From assembly GCF_040054535.1 (NCBI RefSeq), contig NC_090795.1, positions 4,501,501 to 4,565,500 on the forward strand: a DNA stretch of 64,000 bases. Direction: 5' to 3'. Every line of letters begins with the position of its first letter. Position 1 is the stretch's first letter. This DNA is from Antennarius striatus. Lineage: Eukaryota > Chordata > Actinopteri > Lophiiformes > Antennariidae. Positions 12,465 to 25,946 of the stretch are shown in pieces. Made by a program: the position numbers and the translations under genes. The notes under the pieces were generated by a model that worked only from the letters and a program-made list of their open reading frames with translations, was not told the origin of the DNA and did no database searches.

Positions 12465-15400
12465 CTACAGAATGGGACAATTCTGACCGCAAAAATCGTA
12501 CAGTAAATCCAACATGTCGGGCTCCTGGAGCCTTCTATTTAGAGCGCCCTGACCTCTCACAGGTTGAGCAACTACAACCTCACCATCAGGGGGAGGCTCT
12601 GTCGCGGGGTGCACTTTGTTATCCATCATCTTAAATTCAGTAATGCTGACCCCCGGCAGCTTGCCGTTCCTCTCTGCCCTCGTTTTGGTGATGTCTGAAT
12701 CACCCTTCGTCTCTACAGTAGTCCCTCCATTCATGCTGCTCTTGGTAACTGCGTTCAAGTCGTCCTGGCAGACGTCCGAGTCGGTAGCGTGGGGTAAAGA
12801 GAAGTATGTGCACTTGCTTGATAATGACTTACTCTTGTCCTCCTGCTCAGACTTTGTGCTAAACAGGGAACGGGAGCTTTTCTCAGTGCTCTCATGAATC
12901 CCTTCTCCTTGAGGAGAGGTCGGATAGGCTGTGTTGATTCCAGCTGGTTCCGAAACTGACTTTCTGATCATCGTGTTCTCCCTGAGGAGCCATCGTCCAT
13001 TTTCAACAGGAACACCATCTCCTGGTCTGACTTGTGTATTAAAAGCGATGCATCGTGTTGCTTCGCCCAAGGTGTCCAGTGCATTATTGGAGCTAAAGTA
13101 AGACAACTCAGACATCGCTTTGGCCCGTGCGGCGTGGAAGGGAGAGAAAATGTTTGACTGTTCATTTGCTTTCTGTTTTGGCACAGATGGGAGCATTTTG
13201 CCTCCATCATCATCAGGATTAACATCTTTCTTACCGTAAAGCCTTTCAATTGTCCTTCTCACGAATCCTTTAGTGATAGTTTTCCGTGCGGAGTCATCTT
13301 CACTGCCAGACAGGTCGCTGGAAGTCTGAGACTGATACCCACCACTAACTGAAGTCTCTGCTCTTAGCTCGGACAGTTCTGCCGTATTGGGGCTTGGGAA
13401 GCGTCCATGCTGGATATCTGTGGCGCTCTTTGCCAGGAACATTTCCCTGATGGATCGGACCCTGTTACCTTCTGGTTCTGTGGTTATGACACCACTGGAA
13501 TCGTAGCTAAACGATAGGGACGACTGAGGAGCCGATCGGGTGCCTAGAGCCGACTCGGATGTGGGCAGCTCTGAATCTTCCCCATCTGAATCAAGATGGG
13601 CATGTCTTTGTGAGAAACGTCTCATGGGCGAACGTGTTGCTGCGTTCTTCCTGTTCTGTGCATCAGCTACTTGCTTTTCCAGAAGAATCACTCTCTCCGC
13701 AATTGATTGGGATATTTTTTCTTTACCTGGATGTTTGACTGCCTTCTCGCATTCGTTACGCAAAGAAGCAGGGTCTTCATATTCTATGTATCCGTCCATG
13801 GGACTATGTTCCTCTTCTGAACTGGACTCTTTGCCATAGTAGCTTAGTTCCTCTTCATTTGAGCTGCTAATCTGCTCATCTTCATCTTTTGCTTCCTCTT
13901 CAGCTGCACGTTCGTCACAGCTGCTGTGGTCAGTCCGACTATCTGCACTAAATCTGCAATGCTGCACTGTAACATCAGACTTGTCTTTTTGGGTATATGA
14001 ATCTTGATTTTCTACCAACCTGTCTAAATCCTCTTCGACACTATTCCGACTTTGTTTCTCATCACAAGCTTGTATTTTATCAGCGTAGGAGTCTTCATCT
14101 TCTGAACTGACTTCCTCTTTCTCCTCTTTCAAAGCGTTGAGCCCATCACATTTCTTTGCTTCATCTGGAGGTTCTCGGAGGTGTGCTTCCTCCCCAAAAC
14201 TCCGTTCCTCAACCTCATTGCAGGACAATCTTTCTTCAGCAACATCCTCTAGTTCTCTATATTCATTCTCAGACAACTCTTCCTCAGAAAGTGGCTCACA
14301 CACATCTGAGTAACCTCCACAGCCTGCATTACGCTGCTGCTCATCTTCTGAATTAGATGGACTCTCATGATGGGACAAAGCATCTTGGCTCATCTCTGTA
14401 CACTCAACCTTTGAATGCTTCTCCTCTGACAGACACTGGTTTTGACTCTCTGGGCTGGACATTCTTCTGTTCTCTTTTACATTCAGTTGTACGTAGTAAC
14501 AGGATTTGGATTGCTTGTCCTGTTCCTCCTCAGAATGATTTTCAGAGCTGAAGAAGTCGTCACCTTCCTTGCTGTTCTGTTTAACACTTTCTCGACTTGA
14601 TTTGCTCTCATCATGCTCTTCTTGCTCACGTTCTTGATTTGTATCCCCAGAAAACTGAATACCCTTCGCGTTATCGTCTACAAACAATACTTTACTGTAA
14701 AGCTGACTTTCCTCATTTGGTTCAGCTGGTGGGCATTTGGTCTCACCATTCACCCCATATTTGCTGTCTCCAGTTGCCTCATCGGTTGACAGACTAGACT
14801 TCTTTACTTCATCTCCAGCCGAAAGGAAAGACAGCTCCTCCTTGAGTTTCTCAGGCATGCCAAGACGATCCACGATCTCATCAATAACATTTTCACTGAT
14901 ACCTCTGTCCTTTCCAGCACAAGCTAAAGAAGCAAGTTCTCGCTCTGAGTGATTTGGTATTGAGCTGCGACTGTCACTGAGTTCCTGAAAACACCTCCAA
15001 CATTGCAGGAGCTGCTCTGAAGCCGATCGCTGTAAATTGGACAATCTAATATTCAAATAGTGGGAATCTTCGATGCCGGCAATTTCTCTGAGAGACGCAA
15101 TCATTTTTAAAGTCTCGTCACAGCTGACTTCGCTTGCATTCAGCTCCTCCATATTTTGCTTGGTTATGCAGTCCTTCAGTGTCATGATGGACAAGAAAGC
15201 CAGGAGAGCTTTAGATGATGACCCAAACGTAGAGGCCACATGAGAGGAGAAGTCAGGCAGGCTGTTTGACTTTTCCAGACATGGTGGACTTTTGTTCTGT
15301 ATCATTTGTCTAATCAACTTTATTGAAGAACAAACCTCTTCAAGCACGGGCTTCGTCTTTGGTTGTGGCGTTTTTTGTGTTTCGGGCATGGACCCTTCTG

Positions 15401-18400
15401 AGATGATGTCTTCTGTTTTGTCAGGTGTGTCCAACTTATTGTCACGACCGACATCGGCTTGTGCATCACAAGTTAGCACTTTACCGACCTCAGCAGTCGA
15501 TTGTGCTGACTGTGGCATTCGGTGACGCTTCCTTTCGGACGATATTTTTGATCGTGATGCGTTGTCTGAGGACAGATTTCTGGACAACACCTTTCTGTTT
15601 GCCGTGTGTCTCACAGGAGGAGAGGTTACGTCCAAAGACTGAGAATACGGAGAAGGTGTCTTTTGCAGTTTAGGTTTATTTGGTGTTGCATGTTTTTGTG
15701 CACCAATATTTGGTGACAGAGTTTTATCAGAATTGTGTTTATGCGTTGATACTTGAGGGGAATTGTGAGAAAGTTTGGAAGATGATTTCTTGCTTTGTGA
15801 TCTTCTCTCTGGAGACGGACTGCTTATCTTTTTTTTGTTCCCAATGGTTTTTGGCGACGATGCGTTCTTTTGAATTAAAGGTGATGATTTACTTGTTTTT
15901 GCCTCTTTGGATGGAAGATTGTTTGGTGTTAGAGCCTCGCTTGAAGAAACACTGGCTGATGACATTCTCTCTTCAGATGTTAAGCTAGCAGGATACGCAG
16001 AAGAACAACATGATGGACTATTTTTCAGATCTACGACAGGGTTTTCTTCTGATTGGGTTTCACCTGGTAGTTGTATCCTTGTTGTAGAGTCTAGCAGCAC
16101 ATGATCACCCTCTACACTGATGGACGTAGGAGATGTGGTTGTCTCTACGGCTGCATTGCTACATAAAGCATATTTATCCACACGGGCCTTTCTTAAAGAC
16201 ATTTTCCTGTCAAGAGACCCATTACTGACCAAAGGGGCCCTTTTGATGGATGGAGTTCTTTGTAATGGTGCTTCCTCGAGTGTGGGAGGAATGTCATTGT
16301 AAATTGATGTTGCCATTCCTACTGTGTGGTTGGTAGGTGATACGGCCTGGTTGGATGTAGGAGTGACGGCTAACGGATCATTATCTGACGTTTGACTGCT
16401 CATGGATGAGAGCCTGTATAATGGGCTGCTGACCGCTGAGGAAACATCCATCACGAGGTGTTCGCTGCCGGAGAGATCCATGTTTTCAGCGGGTGGCGGT
16501 GGAGGTGGCAGCTCCATTGAAAGCGAGTTGAGAGATGTCGTATCTTTGAGCAAAACTTTGACTTGTCTTGATTTATCTTCACTGCCCAATAATATATCCG
16601 TTGACTTCTTATTTTTTGAACTCAATTCAGAGCAGTGGTGATTTGATAGAGGCTGATGCTCTTCCACATGATTCTGAGCTAAACTAGTACAGTCTGTTTT
16701 GGTTGTATGATTATTGATTGGTTGATTGGTTGTGATTTTCTTCACTGCTTGATTTGAGGATTTGTTTTCAAAAGACTGGACTCTTTCTTTGACAGAAGCT
16801 CTTCGTATAATCTCAGCTGGTAGGTCGGTTGTTAGACTTTTTGGTTTTTCTGACGTCTCCTCTAAAATCTTAACTTCCTTTGCCATGACCATCGACTCGT
16901 TCTTATTTCCACAGCTGCTGTTTTCTATTTGGACGTGAGAAGTTGCTTCTAATCCTTTGCTTTCCTTATTGTGATCAAGATGAGATTTCTCCAGCCAGGA
17001 TTCCACATACTCGTTTGTAATAGAACAGGCAGAGCTAAAAGCAGGTGGTGATATGCTTTTGCTGTTCTTATTGTCCTGATGTTCTGATGTCTCTGTTTGG
17101 ATTCCCCATGTTTGACTTTCTATATTTTGAACACCATTATCTTTGCTTTTTTCGTAAGAAATTTCCTTCCTTTGAGTTTCTTCTAGTGCTGGTGGTCCAT
17201 CTGGGGCTTTGATAACGTGTTTCGCTGTTTCATCCAACTTTTGTGAGCTCTTTCCTGTAACTCCCTCATTTCCATTCTGTGCTGGTCCCTTTTTCAGCTT
17301 CTTTGTGTTCTTTGCTGATTTTTGTTTAGTCCCATAAATTTTCTTAATGAACCCAGCGCTGGAGAAAGTTATTTTCTTATTCTTCGCCGATATTTTTGTG
17401 AGCTTTTCTTTCTGTCTCCTCCCTGGTGACACAAGCTGATGAACACGCTTGCTGCTCACTTTAGCTTTCGAGTTTCTTTGTTGGGGCTTTTCTTTGCCCC
17501 GTATGGAGTTTGGGGATTGTTGCTGATCGTTTGATGCTCCAGACTTGAATGTGGGCAACGTTGAATCTGATGCTACTGACGTGCTCTCTTCTCTTCTGGT
17601 TAAAGGAATCCCAGGACCGGGTGAACCATGTACACAAAGATTTGCGAGGTAACTATCCTGACACGTCGGCTGTTCATATATGTGCAACACGGTTTCAGCA
17701 ACATCATCGCAGCTAGACTCAGTCTGTAACATCTCTGAGGATTTGATTGTGGATAGATTTCTGCTTTCAGCATTCATAGAGTCTAACCTTCTTGGTTTGG
17801 GCACTGGTTTGGTGCTACTCTGTTTGACCATGCAGTATTGCTCGGTCACAGCTCCATTTTCCATTTGCTCTCTGTAGGAGTAAGAACCAATCATGTCTTC
17901 CTGGATTCCCTCTGGCATCACTGACGTTACACTCTCCACAGATGCCTGCTTTCTTCTAACCAGCTTGTGTCCTGGCGTTGGAGCTCTCCTCTGGGGCACC
18001 ACGTTGGTCTGGTCTTTAACATGATCTTCCTCATTACTGCTCTCAGTGAATGCTCCATTGCTCAGCGATGGCAGATCCTTGTCATTGTTAGCCTCAGTTT
18101 TGTCCTCATTGGCGTTGATGGAGGCAACAGGACTCTCTAAATCCAGCAAATTTGATTTCAGTGAGAGGATCTCCTGCTCCGCTTCGGGCTCTGATAAACA
18201 GTCTCCATTGAGCTGATTGGTCACACTCGAGCGGGACAGAGTGGTCGTCCACTGAACGGTTTCCTCTTCTTTAATTGTCAGTCGCACCCTCATCTCCACC
18301 GTCATGCTGCCATCTTGGTTCACTCGAAAAGACTTCTCAATGTCATCGTCCGAAGGCAACAAGCCTTCCTGGCCTCCTCCTTCACTCAGGCAGATATCGT

Positions 18401-20356
18401 CCTCTGTTTCCGCTACCGACTCTAGAATACGACCCGAGTCCAACTCCACGGAGTTCGTGGGGATACTGGGTAGGTCGCATGAACTTTCTGCAATGGAGTC
18501 ATGGATCTGGTTCACGATGTATCTTTCGGATGAGGGGGAGAATTTTCTTGACTCTGAATTGTATGATGGAGGCTTCTTTTTCCCTTTTCGGTCAGTCAGA
18601 ACAGTAAATGTGTAAAAAGAGGGAGGAAGCATGGGAGGAGAAGAAAGAGAAAGATATTACAAACATTATTCATGGAGGATAATATCTGGCAACCATCTAG
18701 ACAGTGTACTATGTAGGTCATTTACAGTATTACGTATTATATCCATGCCTCAGCACTTCCCCAATCTTCATCCCATGAGAGCAGGTAGATTACAGGAGAT
18801 GCATGTGTGTGTGTGTGTCACTCAAATAAACGCTGTTAATGAGAATAAAAGCCTCACAAACTAAATGAAATGAACTAATTCTTATGTAGACTTACGGTTA
18901 AAAGCCTTTCGCCTCCTGACACCTGATTGATTGGTTGGCAGTGTTGCTGAAACAGGTGATTTCTGTACATTGTAGTTTGCAGGCCTGAATGGCTCCCTGC
19001 CTGCAGCCACTACAATACCAGAGCACAGAATCAAGCCTGGAAGACCATCCACCTTCAGAAGAGATGGAAATAAAAGGAGTTGTCATTCTGATTATACTTG
19101 ACAGTGTTAGCATTGACTAAATAAGAACAGGTCAGGGAAAATGGAAAACTTGAATCTACGTATGCTAGAGGAATGATGCAAATAATAGTATTGCATAAAT
19201 AGGACATGTCTAAATTATTATTTGTTGAAATTAATTTGTTGAATTTCAGTACTCTTTCAATTTTCAATAGGTCCTTGACCTAAAGCTTTACAGAGCGGTA
19301 TCCCACAATGCCTTCCTCCGCATTAGGGTGAGTTGCTAAAGAAGCTTACCACTTTCTCTCCTCTTGTGACGGTTATTTATAGGCAAAGTTTAAACCAGTT
19401 CTTTATGGGTCAATAATGATGCTGTCAAACTAAAATATGTATATTAGCATTGCAACTGCAAAAAGCACTTTATTGGGATGTCTTTGCTCTTCAACGAATA
19501 AATAAATTTGAGAATTGAGAATACATTTTTCTCATGCCTTTCACCTACTGTACTATGTAATCATACTATCAAAGTTTTGCCCTGAGGGCCTTTTAGATGT
19601 CAGATTGGGCCTGGAAAGAGTTATCGTTGCACTTTTTCATCTCAACATCACTTCTTTGCTTTCTTTAAATGAGAGTGTAAGATTGTGAAACACTTTTTGT
19701 TTCCAGTGGAGAAAACTCACACGTCTGCCGTCAGGTGTGTGTAATTTCACCACACGGAACTGGATGAGCTCAGAGATATATCCCAGTACGGACTCAAAAG
19801 TGGTTGTAGTCCTCTTGTGTATCATCACAGTGTATTTCACATTGGGGTTGCCGTTGCGAAAAACCAGTAGCCTCTTTGGCGTTCGAACAACCGCCTTTTT
19901 GCGGAGGTTCTGGCCAGGGAAGAACTTGGCCCGCTGCACCGTCCGACGTCTGGAACTAACGGGTCTGGCGTGGTACCATGGAGGCAGCTTCTTCCTGGCA
20001 TGTGCCAAGTTTATAGGCTTTACCTTACGGCTGTCTGAGCAAATGTAAGATTTCCCATCCTCCAGTTCGCTCAAATCGTGGATTGCGTGGACCCCCCGAG
20101 GAGTGGTGATGTTCCTCACCCCAAACGGTAGGGGAACCTTTTTAGAGAGGCTGTCCAGGAGCGCTTCAAAGGTTTTAAAGGTGCGGTTGTTGATGACCAT
20201 ACGTAGGCCACTGAACTGAGGATCTCCGCTTTTGTAGAAGCAGACCCGCTTTGATAGGATGGGTTCGATGATGCTTGGGTGGCGCGGGGTGCCAAAGGAG
20301 TGCCCGCTCCCCAATGACTGATCAGGGGGGACCCTGTGGGGCCCCGTCTCATTCAT
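12465..20356 (-). CDS. rp1: Retinitis pigmentosa 1 protein (photoreceptor doublecortin protein)
   Basis: RP1 binds axonemal microtubules and organises photoreceptor outer-segment discs. Coding exons on the minus strand are 20356-19721, 19052-18896 and 18583-12465, giving 2303 aa (human about 2156). The coding part of the first exon is preceded by an acceptor (CTTTCAG, exon from 20369), so the 5' UTR is split. Two doublecortin domains are visible: about residues 36-118 ([30 protein letters not shown]) and about 155-245, the second crossing into exon 19052-18896 ([19 protein letters not shown]). The last exon begins with the family block [22 protein letters not shown], then long low-complexity sequence, a Pro6 run, a conserved-looking helical block ([20 protein letters not shown]), a Glu/Ser-rich segment and the tail [11 protein letters not shown]. 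The gene layout (small exons, then a giant last exon) and proximity to sox17 fit RP1 better than RP1L1. The acceptor at 18583 has a weak pyrimidine tract but keeps frame. Confidence 0.93.
13780..14640 (-). other. rp1: Glu/Ser-rich acidic low-complexity segment of RP1
   Basis: Within the last rp1 exon, roughly 280 codons are dense in Glu, Asp and Ser, with runs such as [15 protein letters not shown] and [20 protein letters not shown]. It is not a perfect repeat but may be an expanded degenerate acidic tract, recalling the Glu-rich parts of other ciliary proteins such as RP1L1 and RPGR. The frame is intact. Confidence 0.7.
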
Positions 20357-20369
20357 CTTTGCTGATTGG

Positions 20370-21500
20370 CTGAAAGAAAAAAAAAGTAAAGAATTAGATA
20401 TTTAGTAGAAATCCGTTTTCATTGATGCCCAGTTGAGTTTTTTTTGGAAATTATAAATGGGAAAATCATGATTTTGATTCTTTTTTTAAAAAAAAGTTCC
20501 CCTGTAGATTATTTGGGGAAGATATTTTTACAAAAACAAAACAAATTCTGCTAAAATATTATTATATTATTATAAGAATACAAGAGAAAATGCGTAATTG
20601 CTAACCTAAAGAAGAATCAAACAATGTTCGTTTATTATCTGGGACATCAGCACGGAACAGATGAAATCATTTCTGAAGTAAACAGCTGAATGACGTCTTG
20701 TAAACATATGTTGTTTACTTTCTGGCCATCAGGTAACATGACCTCACCGCTGGAATCCTGCCACGTGAATGACAGCCTCAATTATTTCATTACCTGGATT
20801 TTACCCAGTAGAGAACAACTGATACTGACATAAAGATCATTGTTAGGATATGTGAATAATTTTATACCATATTTAAATATCTTACTTTTAATTGGGAAAA
20901 ATGTATACAACAATATTATTTATATGATATATGAAAACAAGCCATCTCTGTTGTTTAGTATTAATAGATTATTGTGGGTTTTAAATGAGCCATTATTGTT
21001 GTTTTATTCTAAAAGTTTAATAAAGGCTTTTTCAGATACATTTCCATCAACAGAAGTCTTTATATTTTTCAATGTTCCATTTATTTCATCAAAATGTGCA
21101 ATTATTGCATTTATAATGAGAAAAAAAGTAAGGTTATAACCACAGGTAAATAAGTTAGACCCGGCAAGCAAATAAAAACTCACCTACAATGGCATCATCA
21201 CATTCCCAGCAGGTCAGAATGAGTCCATTAAACGTTATTCCGAGCTCTACATGATGACTGTCATTGAAGCGACTGCACAGCAACAGTTTATTTCAGGAGA
21301 CACCATCACGGTTAATTTGCTTAATCTTTGCTCAGAGGTAATCTCCCCCTTCGAGTGCAGCGCTTTGAAATCCTCTTCAGAAAGGTGAGTTGCACAGATG
21401 CATGCAGAGCAGTCGCAGCAGAGGTGGGCCGAGGACCTCAGGTTCACCGCTCACACCTTCTAAACAGGTTTCTTAATGCAAAAATAAATGCATAAATAAA
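20370..21500 (-). promoter_or_regulatory. rp1 first intron and possible non-coding first exon
   Basis: The rp1 coding start is preceded by a strong acceptor at 20370-20375 (minus strand). A plausible partner donor is GTGAGT at 21179-21184 (minus strand), which would make sequence from about 21185 upward a non-coding first exon. GATTA-type sites, compatible with OTX/CRX control expected of a photoreceptor gene, occur upstream, but such 5-mers are common. The transcription start is not determinable here. Confidence 0.3.
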
Positions 21501-24500
21501 ACTGATCTTTAGTGAACTATGCTTTTAAAACAAAAAAATTTAATTCCCTCTGATCAGATACAGGTGACATTAAATCCCTTTCAAAAACAGCACCGGTTTA
21601 ATAGTAGTTTATTTTCTGCACTATTAAACCGACACAAGCAGCTGTTTCAGACTATAATAAAACATCCTTCAATGCTTTAGTATCCGTGTTTTCCTCTTGG
21701 TGGAGCCTTGGAGAAGAACCTGAATGAAGATGTGCCTGCAGAAAGACGTACAAATTAGAAGGAGGGCAGCAGATGGTAAATTGGTGTAATATTCGGCCGA
21801 GGTTGTAATCTCTTAGAGGACCTCTTACGATTATAAGGATTAAGGGGATCTCTGCTAGCAGAACCCAGAGCTCTTATTGACAAGGACTGGACTGAACAGT
21901 CATCAAATGTTTAGACTGTATATTTATAAAAGAGAAAAAAAATCTATTATAAATAACTTGTTATAGAGATTAGTGTAGGGTCATGTGATCTGAACACGTT
22001 GGGTGTAAAAATAAAACTCCTTTTAATAGTACACACCTTTTTAGTCCCTTACAAAAATATACATTTATCCTGGACATACTCCTGAGTTTAGAAGGGTAGT
22101 TGAGTCCAGTAGATTAGGTTGAATGTATTACTGGAGGGTATTATCCGGTCATGTCCATGCTTAACCATGAACTATCTGGAGTTACGTAACGGTTACCAAA
22201 ACTCAGTCTATTTCTGTCGTGAATGGGATTAGTCGACTTCATTCCACAGTGACCCCAGAGCGAAAGTTCAGGAATCAGGGGAATACACAAACGTTTCCAG
22301 ATTTCAAGTGATGACACTGAGTTTACCTCCATAAAAATATGTCAGGTGTTCAGGAGTGAGGAGACATGAGCTAGGGGGAAAAAAAAAATTTCCTGAGCCC
22401 AACCAGACGGGTTTTCAGGAATGCCTCCCACGTCGCCCATGACCTGCTCTCAAAACAACAACTACGGGCACAAAAATGTGAAAAATCCTCCAAAGGAAGC
22501 TGGGATGGAGGGAAGGGGAGGGGCGGGTTGAACAATGGAGGAAGCCCTCAGAGTAAACAGGTAGGCCCGAAGCCTGCATGCCCCTCATTCCAGCCCTCCG
22601 CTGCAGAGATAAGAGACGAGCAAATGTTGAAAACCAGGCGGGCAAAAAACAGCTGGTCGCACTGATACAGCAGTGCAGATCCTGCCAAACATACCCGAAT
22701 CAGAATGAAAATAGGCCTGAGCTGAAGCGCTGCGCTCAAAGCGGCATGACAGGTAATAGAAACAAATGTCTGAGGCTCCATTTGTCACATAACCCTCCAC
22801 GTCTCAGAGTTACAACCAACCAGCTGGTGATATGAGTAGGCCTACTGTTATTTTTCCTTCACATGATTACACGTGAAATCACACGCCGCCATGACAGAGA
22901 TATGTCTCTGCGTTCCGGGTGTATTGTCACCCCTGCCATGCTCTATTTTTAAATCCTTTGCGCCTATACTGCAACTAATTGGCGCCAAGTTAGATTCAAA
23001 CCTATGCTGTTAATGGGAAAAAATGTGTGATATGTTTTGGCCCTCGTCCTCCCTTCTATATTGGGCCCAGCGTCCTCCATGCAGCTGCTCCTCCAGATCT
23101 GTCGGCCTGCGTTCCCATCAAGCACCTCTCTTCAGTCTGCATATATTCCCTTAATTCTAAAGGAAAAGAGCCTCTGCTAAACCCAGGCCGCTTCTGCGTG
23201 AAGAAATTCAGGAGTACATTGATGAATGCACGGTAAATAACAACACTTCACTCTGATGTCGTGCCACGTCTGGCCTCTGAAGTCGTGTGAAATGGAACGC
23301 CCGGCTCATTTCGTAACCCTTGTAAGATCTGGTTAAAATTCCAAGCGTTTCAGCTGTCAGGAATTCAATTATAAACGATACAGCTGCACTGCATTTTTAA
23401 ACATCCACTGCAAATTAAAAGCGAGGCGACTGATCCTGCAGACGCTCACGCACGGAATTGTTCTCCCATTTTCCTAAATAGCTACAATAGTGTTGATGAA
23501 TTACATTTTTAATTTAGAGGTACTTGAGTGCGTGATTTATTTCTTCACAGATTTCCAGCCAAAATATGCTTACTATTAAAAATTCCATTCATTTTCTCCT
23601 CCTAACTTCCAGTGGAATTCCCAGGTTTTGAATGAATCCGTGCCAAACGGGACTCATAAGGTCACACCACCGCCTGTCCCCTCCCCGCCAAAACCCCTCA
23701 CACAGCAGTCAGAGGTCCCCACCCCATCCATTTTGAGCGTTCTGTATCAGCTGTGCCAAGCTTTTAATCTGCCTGGTGACATCCCAGTGTTTCCTGCATA
23801 GGACAGAGGGAAAGATAAGCATGCTTCTCTGTGCCGTAAATCACTCCACACTCCCACTCGTTCACTGATATGACCATTATTCAATTAGGCCGCACTCAAA
23901 CTGACCGCAATTTCTAAATCCACCTACTCCTTTAACGGCGTCTGCTTTAATCGGAAAAAAAAAAGATTTTTGTCACCGCGGACAGTCCGAAATAATAGAA
24001 CACATTTTGAAGTATTGTAGGATTCCTTTGTTTCATATAAAGAAATATAAGCACCCGGCTTCAAGCCAGTTAAATTAATTTCATGTTTATTTATCTTTCC
24101 ACTTTATACACTTTGAGTATTGTTTCACATATAAGAAAAAAAGAGGTAATTCACATTAGCATCCAGCCACACTTGCTCACAGAATACAGAATATTAGCAT
24201 TAACCAAAATCTTACTTCTTTTTTTTGTTATTATTATTTATTGCTATTAATATTTTTATTTTATTTTTTATTATTAAATAATCAGTTTTGCTGTTGACAG
24301 AGGTATCACTGGACCAAAGTTAGCAGCTTTATCATTTACATCGATTACAACAAGAAAATAATGACAGTAATTCATCACAGCAGCCCAACAATCCATCTTT
24401 CAGGAATATCTTGATTAAAGGATGACAACACAACAAGTTTTTTAAAAACTTGCAGGTGATCTTCAAGTTAAAATGCTAAAGCTAACCCTCTGAATGCCTG

Positions 24501-24560
24501 CAGACTGTGGGGATAAAGCATCAACACCCCAGCTCCTCTTCAGTAAAATAAACACTGATA
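21501..24560. other. Non-coding region upstream of rp1
   Basis: No supported gene. The GC-richer, complex part at about 22380-23850 gives several short overlapping open frames in both strands, none with recognisable protein features. It could hold conserved non-coding elements; that cannot be tested from one sequence. Confidence 0.4.
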
Positions 24561-24574
24561 TGTGCAGAATGCAG

Positions 24575-24660
24575 ACTATTATTCTCCAGAGGGCAGCGGC
24601 AGGCCGGGTCCTCCTCACCAAAGGGCTCCATACCACATTAGCTCTGGAGGGCCCGGGCGG
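24575..24660 (+). mobile_element. Possible LINE (CR1/L2/Rex-like) ORF2 fragment
   Basis: The sequence reads LQRAAAGRVLLTKG, recalling the LQNAAARVLTKT-type motif near the end of CR1/L2/Rex-like reverse transcriptase ORFs in fish genomes. Only about 85 bp show resemblance, no further domain follows, and chance similarity is possible. Confidence 0.25.
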
Positions 24661-24990
24661 AGGGCCAGGCCGCTGACGGGACAACCTGACTGCTCGTGAC
24701 TCAGATAGCAGCCGGGGGTGAGGAGTGATTTATCCGTCCGTGCTCACATCAGACAACCTTCCTCTGATTAAGGGTCGCTCACCGAGCGGCAGGGCCGAGT
24801 GGAGTGGAGAGGGCGAGACAGGCGGCCTCCCAGTGTGAGACACTGGCATCCTGACCCGCCGCACAAATGGACTTTCCAGACGCAGCAAACGGCGCACACA
24901 CTCAATCACACACACGTTTCCAATAGGCGTACACACAGGAATGTGCATGCACTTTCTTCTTCACTCCTTTATTCATATACGAACCTATAA

Positions 24991-25012
24991 CACACACACA
25001 CACACACACACT
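24991..25012. repeat. (CA)n microsatellite
   Basis: Eleven uninterrupted CA dinucleotides. Confidence 0.95.
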
Positions 25013-25843
25013 CACCAGAGCCAAGACTAAGAGTTATTGGGCCGGCCTTGACATTCACCAACCCGACAACAAAAGGATGTGGTGAATCTGAGTCTCACAC
25101 TGTTGGATTTGTTTCTGCAGACTGTTAAAGATCACTGTTCCTGCTGCTCTGGGTTCACAAACGGGTTACACCTCCATCAGTTTCAATGAGGTCCATTGTT
25201 TGAACACAGAGTAAGGGACTTTTGCAGGGGTAAAAATGAATGTCAGTGACAAGATTAGTGTTAAAGTTGACGTGTAAGGGGTTTGAGCGAAGAATAATCA
25301 TAGTTAACTGTCACTGATGAACATAAAATGTCTGGGATATGCTCTGTGTAAGTTTCCATTGTAAGAAACCCATGGAAGATAAGCAGCAGTGTGCCCTGTC
25401 CCGTCTGAGTACATCCGAATGCTCCGTCCATTTGGTTATTAAATCATCTAGTAATGTGAATCATGTGCATTACTTCTTGCTCAGATGCTGATTTAAGAAA
25501 TTCCATAATGAAGCGACACAATGAAATAGACAGAACTTGTTCCACACGTCTAAAAGGAAGCAGTAAACGATGCAGATCATCAATACAGATTAGAATTTTA
25601 ACAATATGTAGAATATGTCCACCAACTTTATGGCCACACACCCCCCCCACCTCCCCACTGATTTTTACAGCATTCAGGAAAGCTGAGGACAAAAGCTGGA
25701 AACATGTTTGATGATAAAAATTTTTTTTTACAATATTCAGGGGACGTATTTTCACATTTTTGTGACCTTTTAACAGCATAGATCACCCCAGTGATCCTCA
25801 ACGATGATGGAGCTGCAGACAATAATAAGTAGCCTGTGTATGC
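25013..25843. other. Non-coding spacer
   Basis: No gene supported. Short frames here lack domain or splice evidence. Confidence 0.4.
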
Positions 25844-25845
25844 AA

Positions 25846-25876
<31 letters not shown>

Positions 25877-25946
25877 CACACACGCACGCACGCATGCACG
25901 CAGGCACACACACACACACACATACACACACACACACACACACACA
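25844..25946. repeat. Compound (CA)n microsatellite
   Basis: About 100 bp of CA repeat with interruptions by CG, TG and TA steps, including a GCACGCACGCATGCACGCAGG core. It produces spurious Cys/Val-rich frames on the minus strand, which are not genes. Confidence 0.95.
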
